A stretch of DNA of 36,885 nt. Origin: Kofleriaceae bacterium. GTDB lineage: Bacteria > Myxococcota_A > Polyangia > Haliangiales > Haliangiaceae. The stretch lies in NCBI GenBank assembly GCA_019912685.1, contig JAIOII010000856.1:1-36885 (forward strand), read 5' to 3'. Position 1 is the first letter of the stretch. Each line of letters starts with the position of its first letter. Shown here piece after piece: positions 32,076 to 36,885 of this stretch. Under the pieces are notes generated by a model. That model worked only from the letters and a program-made list of their open reading frames with translations. It had not been told where the DNA came from and searched no databases. The position numbers and the translations under genes are program-made.

Positions 32076-32236
32076 GACGCGCTACGAGCGGCGCCGGTAG
32101 CTGGTGACGAGCCTCGGGCGTGTGCCTCAGCGCGCGCGCCCGCGCCCGAGCTCGACGACGAGCGCGGCGCCCGGCCAGTACTGCCGGCGCGCGTGGTTCA
32201 GGTACGGCGCGCCGATCACGACCGTGACGCCGTCGC
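32076..32236. repeat. direct repeat copy 2 (161 nt)
   Basis: Counterpart of 30180-30284, with 55 extra nt (about 32118-32173). It holds an orphan coding tail of the lipoprotein (TRYERRR then stop) next to the intact 3' end of the kinase gene. Together the copies show that the lipoprotein and kinase genes once converged and that the 1.8 kb between the copies arrived later. Confidence 0.85.
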
Positions 32237-34331
32237 CGTCGCCGCCGCCGTCGAGCGCCACCCTGGCTTCGTCGAACAGCGCGGCGTCGAGCACGCGCGT
32301 CGGGCGCCAGGTGCCGCCGTCGCGCGCGAACAGGTGGATCTCGGTGTGCTCGCGGTAGATGCCCTCCGCGTCGCGCCGGCTGTCGTACGCGGTCACGGCG
32401 ATCGTGTCGCCCGACACGGCCGCCGCCACACCGAACGTGCGCGTCGGCCCGGTGTCCGGCTCGACCGGCGGCGGGCGCGGGCTCGGATCGTGGAGGACGG
32501 CCTTCTCGGTCCACGCGGCACCGGTCCGGGTGTAGACGTGGGCCTGCCCCCCGACGGGCGCGCGCGGCATGGTGACGACCAGCGTGTCGCCGGACAGGGC
32601 GACGTCCCGGACGAACGGACGCGGCCCGCGCGAAAGCGCGGGATCCGGGGGATAGTGCAGACGTGCCTGCTCGCGCCACTCGGTCCCCTCGCGGACGTAC
32701 ACGTGGACGCCGGGTCCGGGCTCGGACCTGGTGCCCATCGGGACGCCGATCGCGAGCGTGTCGCCGGAGAGCGCGAGGGAGGCGGTCCCGCGGAAGTCGG
32801 GCAGCTCGGCCTGCGGCTCCCACGTGCCGTCGCGGCGCGCGTACACCACGACCGTCGAGTCGTTCAGGGCGGGCTTTCGCACCGCGGCCAGCGTGTCGCC
32901 CGATACGACGAGCTCCTCGCCGAACCTCGACTCGGGTTGCGTGCTGAGGAGCGTGGCCTGCTCGGTCCAGCGCCCGCCCTGGCGCGCGTAGACGTGGATC
33001 GCGCCCTTGCGGTCGTTCCCGAGCCGCGCGCCGACGGCGAGCGTGTCCCCGTCGAGCGCGATCGATCGGCCGAACTGGCCGGCGTGCGAGACCCTTGGCG
33101 CCTCCAGCGTCGCGTCGGCGGTCCAGCCGGCGTCGGCGCGGGTGTAGAGCTGCGCGCCGCCGCGGTCGGTCCCGAATCCGAGCGCCAGCGTGTCGCCGTC
33201 GACCGCGACCGACATGCCAGCGAAGCGCCCGAGGCACGGCATCACGACGTCGCACGCGGGATCGAGCGAATCGCGGCACAGCGCGAGGGCCTCGGCGAGC
33301 GGACACGGCGACGAGGCGCTCCTGTCCGGGATCCGGACACTACCCGCGCCCGCGCCGAGCCCGAGCGCCGCGAGCCCGACGAACGCGACCCCGGCCATCG
33401 TGACGCGGCGACGGACCGCCGCACGGTCCGGACGCTCGGCCGATGCCGCGAGCGCGCGGCGGACGGCGGCGACATCGGGGAGGCGGTCCTCGACGATCGG
33501 CTCCACCATCCGCTCCAGCACCGTGACGAGCTCGCGCGACACGTTGACGAACGCCTGGAAGCGCAGCCGCGAGCGCTCGACCGGCAGCTCGAGGACGTCG
33601 CGTTGCGACAGCGCGGCGATCACCGTGACGCCGAGGCCGTAGAGGTCGGAGGCCGGCACCGGGCGGCCGGCGAGCTGCTCGAGCGGGACGAAGCCCGCCG
33701 AGCCCACCATCGTGCCGTCGGCGGCCGCCGTGTCGATCGCGACGCCGCGCGCGGTATCGAAGTCGATCAGCACCGGCTGCGCGCGCGCGAGGTCGCCGTC
33801 GGCGGGCAGCTCGAGGAGGATGTTGGCGGGCTTGATGTCGCGGTGGAGGATCGGCGGTGAGAACCCGTGCAGGTAGCCGAGGATGTCGAGCATGCGGTCG
33901 AGGAAGGCGCGCGCGGAGCGCTCGTCGAAGCGCAGCCCGTCCGCGAGGGCGTCGCGCAGGTTCTGGCCGCGGTGGAGCGACTGCACGAGCACGAGCAGCG
34001 TGCGGCCGCCGGCCTGGTGCTCGAACGCGTCGTGAACCTCGGGGATGCCGCGGTGACGGAGGCGGCGCAGCAAGGGGAGCTGGCGCTCGAAGAGCTCCAC
34101 CTGCTTCCAGTCCTCGACCTCGCCGAGCTCGAGCACCTTGAGCGCGACCTCGCGCGCGGCCTCGGTGTCGAAGCCGCGGAACACGCGCGCCGAGCCGCCG
34201 CGGGCGAGCGGGCCGAGCACACGCCAGCGTTCGCGCAGGCGCGTCGGCGCCGCGCACGTCGGGCACGGCTCGTCGTCGCCGGGGCCGGGCGTCACGCTCG
34301 TGCGACACGCGAAGCAGAACCGATCGGACAT
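32127..34331 (-). CDS. Ser/Thr protein kinase with repeat-rich C-terminal half
   Basis: 734 aa from the ATG at 34331 (MSDRFCFACRTSV). An ATG at 34400, overlapping the upstream stop (ATGA), would add 23 low-complexity residues. Four cysteines (CFAC...CPTC) form a zinc ribbon. The kinase domain (about 37-300) has LARGGSARVFRG, VALKVLEL, HRDIKPAN (His163, Asp165) and DFDTARG, where Asp replaces the Gly of DFG. A membrane helix (VTMAGVAFVGLAALGLG, about 335-352) leads to a C-terminal region with about six repeats containing SGDTLAV/DGDTLA and HVYAR/VYTR motifs, like FG-GAP/beta-propeller blades, presumably outside the membrane. It looks like a sensor kinase reading an extracytoplasmic signal. Confidence 0.85.
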   Translation of the reverse strand: MSDRFCFACRTSVTPGPGDDEPCPTCAAPTRLRERWRVLGPLARGGSARVFRGFDTEAAREVALKVLELGEVEDWKQVELFERQLPLLRRLRHRGIPEVHDAFEHQAGGRTLLVLVQSLHRGQNLRDALADGLRFDERSARAFLDRMLDILGYLHGFSPPILHRDIKPANILLELPADGDLARAQPVLIDFDTARGVAIDTAAADGTMVGSAGFVPLEQLAGRPVPASDLYGLGVTVIAALSQRDVLELPVERSRLRFQAFVNVSRELVTVLERMVEPIVEDRLPDVAAVRRALAASAERPDRAAVRRRVTMAGVAFVGLAALGLGAGAGSVRIPDRSASSPCPLAEALALCRDSLDPACDVVMPCLGRFAGMSVAVDGDTLALGFGTDRGGAQLYTRADAGWTADATLEAPRVSHAGQFGRSIALDGDTLAVGARLGNDRKGAIHVYARQGGRWTEQATLLSTQPESRFGEELVVSGDTLAAVRKPALNDSTVVVYARRDGTWEPQAELPDFRGTASLALSGDTLAIGVPMGTRSEPGPGVHVYVREGTEWREQARLHYPPDPALSRGPRPFVRDVALSGDTLVVTMPRAPVGGQAHVYTRTGAAWTEKAVLHDPSPRPPPVEPDTGPTRTFGVAAAVSGDTIAVTAYDSRRDAEGIYREHTEIHLFARDGGTWRPTRVLDAALFDEARVALDGGGDGDGVTVVIGAPYLNHARRQYWPGAALVVELGRGRAR

Positions 34332-34396
34332 CACCCACGACCGTACCGCGCCGTCGCGCGCCGCAGGCGCTTCCTGGGCCCGATCGGCGTCGCCGC

Positions 34397-35119
34397 TCAT
34401 GCCCGCCGCACGCTGACCTCCACCTGCGCGGTCCAGTCGTTGCGACCGTCGGCCGAGCGCAGGTGCAGGCGGTGCCGCCGCGGGCGGACCGCGAGGTCGG
34501 CGTGCAGCACCGCGGCGCCGACCCAGTCGTCGCCGTCGAGGTGCCGCGCCGGATCGTGCTCGCCGAGCAGGAGCTCGACCCGGTGGCCGAGGTCGGGGTC
34601 CACGAGCGCGCCCTCCAGCTCGTGGAGGTGCAGCGGCGCCGGCATGGCCCGATCCGTGGACCACACCAGGATCCCGTCCCCGCGCTCGAGCTCGGCGAAC
34701 AGCGCCTGCACGCCGCGGCCGCGGTCTTCCTCGACGGCGAGCGCGAGGATCACCAGCCGATCGCCCGGCGCCGCGACCAGCGTGCACGCGTCGCTCGCCG
34801 GCTCGCGCGCCGCGACCTTGCACGGAAACGCGCCCGGGCGCGCGAACCGGTACACGGAGCGACCCGCGAGCCGCGTGCGGTCCCCGCCGGCGGCGTACAC
34901 GCCGATGACCACCACCGGCTCGGGCGCGCCGCGCAACAGGCCGTCGTGCCCCGTGGCGAGCTCGAGCGCCTCCATGCGCACCGAGAGCCGCAGCGGAGGT
35001 GCCGGGCGTCCGGCGCGGGCGAGCGAGGTCTTCTTCCGCTGCTTGCGCTCCTTCCGTCGCCGTCGCGAGCTCGTGGCCAAGGTCTCGCCATGGTGGCGAA
35101 CGTCGCCGGACGTGTCCAC
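34397..35119 (-). CDS. hypothetical protein, 240 aa
   Basis: The frame starts at a GTG at 35119; a later in-frame ATG (MEALELATGHDG, about residue 49) is a possible true start because residues 15-45 are a low-complexity basic stretch (SRRRRKERKQRKK). The remainder is beta-rich globular protein (EPVVVIGVYAAGGD; RLVILALAVEEDRG). No signal peptide, membrane helix or known motif is seen. The stop nearly abuts the kinase gene and could overlap it if the kinase starts at 34400, so the two may be co-expressed. The first 32 nt after the cardiolipin synthase stop hold nothing visible. Confidence 0.6.
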   Translation of the reverse strand: MDTSGDVRHHGETLATSSRRRRKERKQRKKTSLARAGRPAPPLRLSVRMEALELATGHDGLLRGAPEPVVVIGVYAAGGDRTRLAGRSVYRFARPGAFPCKVAAREPASDACTLVAAPGDRLVILALAVEEDRGRGVQALFAELERGDGILVWSTDRAMPAPLHLHELEGALVDPDLGHRVELLLGEHDPARHLDGDDWVGAAVLHADLAVRPRRHRLHLRSADGRNDWTAQVEVSVRRA

Positions 35120-35150
35120 CTCATCGGTCCGCCAGAAGCCGCCGCCGCGA

Positions 35151-36596
35151 TCAGAGGTAGGGCTGCAGCACGTTCGCGGCGCCGTCGAGGAGCCGGCGGG
35201 CCCGGCCGCGGGCGTCGTGCTCGTCGCGGGTGTAGCGGCGGGCGCTGGCGATGCGGGCGTCGACCAGCGCGTCGAGGCGGGCGGTCAGCGCGGCATCGTA
35301 GGCCTCGACGTCGAGCTCGAAGTTCAGGCGCAGCGAGCGCGGGTCCCAGTTGGTGGAGCCGATCAGCGACCACGCGCCGTCGACCGTGAGCAGCTTGGTG
35401 TGATCGAACGGCGGCGGCGTCCGCCAGATGCGCACGCCGCGGTCGAGGAGCTGCCACAGCCCGCCGCGCACCGCGGCGTCGACGAACCTGAAGTTGGTGC
35501 GCTCGGGGATCACCACGTCGACGGTCACTCCGCGCAGCGCGGCGACATCGAGCCCGGCGACCAGGGGCGGATCGGGCAGGAAGTACGGCGTCACCACGCA
35601 CACGCGCCGGCGCGCGACCGACAGCGCGGTGAGGATCGTCCACGGCAGCGGGTCGCTGTCGTCGTCGGGCCCCTCGGGGATCGCGCGCGCGAGGACGTGA
35701 CCGCGCGCGGCGAGCGGTGGGTACCAGCGATCGCCGTCGAGCACCTCGCCGGTCGCGAACGCCCAGTCGTCGGCGAGCACCTCGAAGAGCTGCGCGACCA
35801 CCGGGCCCTCGACGCGGAAGTGGAGGTCGCGCGTCGGATCGGTGGGCTGCTCGCCGAGCCAGTGGTGAACGCGGAGGTTCATCCCGCCGGTGAAGGCGAC
35901 CTCGCCGTCGATCACCAGGATCTTGCGGTGATTGCGCAGGTTCCAGTAGCGAGGGAACGCGCGCCGGATCGGCAGGAATAGCGCGCATGGTACGCCTGCC
36001 CGGCGGAGGAGTCGGTCGGCGGCCGGCCGGTGGTAGCGGACGCCGGCGGCGTCGATCAACACGCGCACCTCGACGCCGCGGGCCCGCGCGGCCGCCAGCG
36101 CGTCGATGAACCGGCCCCCGACCCGGTCGGCGTCGAAGATGTACGACTCGAGCGCGATCGAGCGGCGCGCCCCTGCGATCGCCTCGAGCATCGCGGGGTA
36201 GGCCTGGTCCCCGTCGACCAGCGGCTCGACGCGATTGCCGGCGAGGAGCGGCCGCGCGACCAGGTGGTCGGCTGCCGCGGCGAGCCCCGCCAGGTGGCCC
36301 GCGTCGCCGAGGTGATCGACGAGCGCGTGGCTCGGCACCCCCTCGGCGTCGGAGGGCTCGACCCGCGGCGGCGGCCGGAGGCGCTGGCCCTTGTGCACGA
36401 TGCGGTTGATGCCGAGCAGCACGTAGATGATCGGCCCGACGATCGGCGACAGCCAGATCACCGCGAGCCAGCCCGCGGCGCTGCGCGGCAGGCGCGGGAT
36501 CGCGAGCACGTGGACGGTGGTCGCGACCGACATCGCCACGCCGAGCGCCCCGACGAGGAGCGCGCGATGGGTGGCGAGCCACGGCAGCAGATCCAC
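35151..36596 (-). CDS. cls: cardiolipin synthase (phospholipase D family)
   Basis: 481 aa from a GTG at 36596. Two N-terminal membrane helices (LLVGALGVAMSVATTVHVLA; WLAVIWLSPIVGPIIYVLLG) precede two PLD domains, each with an HxKx4D motif: NHRKILVID (His223, Lys225) followed by GGMN, and DHTKLLTVD (His399, Lys401) followed by GSTN. Length and layout match bacterial ClsA, which condenses two phosphatidylglycerols into cardiolipin and glycerol at the inner membrane. This is ordinary chromosomal content. It reads leftward toward the 240-aa gene, 31 nt away. Confidence 0.92.
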   Translation of the reverse strand: MDLLPWLATHRALLVGALGVAMSVATTVHVLAIPRLPRSAAGWLAVIWLSPIVGPIIYVLLGINRIVHKGQRLRPPPRVEPSDAEGVPSHALVDHLGDAGHLAGLAAAADHLVARPLLAGNRVEPLVDGDQAYPAMLEAIAGARRSIALESYIFDADRVGGRFIDALAAARARGVEVRVLIDAAGVRYHRPAADRLLRRAGVPCALFLPIRRAFPRYWNLRNHRKILVIDGEVAFTGGMNLRVHHWLGEQPTDPTRDLHFRVEGPVVAQLFEVLADDWAFATGEVLDGDRWYPPLAARGHVLARAIPEGPDDDSDPLPWTILTALSVARRRVCVVTPYFLPDPPLVAGLDVAALRGVTVDVVIPERTNFRFVDAAVRGGLWQLLDRGVRIWRTPPPFDHTKLLTVDGAWSLIGSTNWDPRSLRLNFELDVEAYDAALTARLDALVDARIASARRYTRDEHDARGRARRLLDGAANVLQPYL

Positions 36597-36646
36597 AGCT
36601 CAGCTTATCCGGCGAAGGCGGTCAGGCACGCCGGCGGCGCGCGCGC

Positions 36647-36885
36647 TCATCTCGCCAGGGCGTGACACGCCGCGCAGATCTCCAGGACGTCGCCGTAGGC
36701 GGCCGCACGCCGATCGAGGTCGTCCACCGGCTGCGCGGCCTCCGAGAGGGCCCGCATCCGCGCGGCGAGCGCGGCCATGCGTGCGCGCGCCTCCGGCGAG
36801 GTCGGCAGGCCGAGCTCGTCGGCGGCCAGCGGAGGGTCGGCGAAGACCGCGAGGCCGTCGCGCCACGCCGTGCCCGAGGGCGCGA
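36647..36885 (-). CDS. C-terminus of a CxxCH (c-type cytochrome-like) protein, partial
   Basis: The reverse strand is open from the window edge to a TGA at 36647-36649, giving 79 residues. They form a helical protein ending in YGDVLEICAACHALAR, with the haem-binding motif CAACH 4 residues from the end. A C-terminal CxxCH on a helical bundle is the arrangement of cytochrome c' and related small c-type cytochromes. The N-terminus lies outside, so an export signal cannot be checked. Another frame on this strand (36600-36866) is Arg-rich shadow. Confidence 0.65.
   Translation of the reverse strand, partial: APSGTAWRDGLAVFADPPLAADELGLPTSPEARARMAALAARMRALSEAAQPVDDLDRRAAAYGDVLEICAACHALAR

Noticed and set aside
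31638-33860. 740-codon rightward frame
   Set aside because: Antisense to the LRR and kinase genes; Arg/Asp/His-biased shadow.
33867-35981. 704-codon rightward frame
   Set aside because: Antisense to kinase, 240-aa and cardiolipin synthase genes; no domain pattern.
34750-36582. 610-codon leftward frame
   Set aside because: Same strand as cardiolipin synthase but a different frame, extremely Arg-rich; the other frame has both HKD motifs.
1-36885. CRISPR array, transposase, integrase, rRNA or complete tRNA
   Set aside because: No regularly spaced repeats, no recombinase or transposase motifs, and no full tRNA cloverleaf or rRNA sequence were seen.

Overview
The window is GC-rich DNA with strong G/C bias at third codon positions. 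It carries leucine-rich-repeat, Ser/Thr-kinase and lipoprotein genes, many GTG starts and dense 4-nt ATGA/GTGA gene overlaps. This gene style suggests a myxobacterium-like organism (Myxococcota). That is an inference, because no rRNA or taxonomic marker gene is present.

Left part (1-5611), probably accessory. Two unknown overlapping genes run leftward from 1383. A second leftward pair (3471 to 1526) encodes a membrane-anchored coiled-coil protein and a protein with a PD-(D/E)XK-like motif followed by a glycine-rich hydrophobic region. Divergent from these is a three-gene rightward operon: a sigma-factor-like protein, a small unknown protein and an ImmA/IrrE-type zinc peptidase.

Central part (5.6-27.0 kb), a dense defence island, all rightward. 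(a) A three-gene ABC-3C/Lamassu-like system (5854-9376): nuclease-like effector, small middle component, and SMC/Rad50-like ATPase with a CxxC zinc hook. (b) A DUF488 gene. (c) A frameshifted relic of a type I R-subunit-like protein behind a good sigma-70-type promoter. (d) A restriction cluster: UvrD-like helicase fused to a RecB/Cas4-like Fe-S nuclease, a giant single-chain type ISP restriction-modification enzyme with an extra C-terminal LexA/UmuD-like S24 peptidase domain, and a McrC-like/McrB-like pair. (e) After a hairpin, a vWA - PP2C - kinase triad of the TerY-P type, whose kinase also carries coiled coils, HhH and PEGA segments.

Right boundary. At 27575-27597 lies the last 23 nt of a tRNA-Gly gene, including CCA, with no 5' part. 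This is the signature of an attachment-site duplication. An intact tRNA-Gly and an integrase would be expected to the left, outside the window. No integrase, transposase or CRISPR array is visible.

Right part (27.7-36.9 kb) looks like ordinary chromosome: a small gene plus CX5R phosphatase, two membrane-anchored coiled-coil proteins, a LysM relic, a frameshifted lipoprotein, an LRR protein, a Ser/Thr kinase with a repeat-rich C-terminal half, an unknown protein, cardiolipin synthase, and the C-terminus of a CxxCH protein. A direct repeat of about 105-160 bp brackets a 1.8-kb segment here, showing that it was inserted or duplicated between a lipoprotein and a kinase gene that once converged.

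The most interesting objects are the type ISP-S24 fusion in its helicase/McrBC context, the TerY-P triad beside it, and the nuclease-like/membrane pair at 1.5-3.5 kb.
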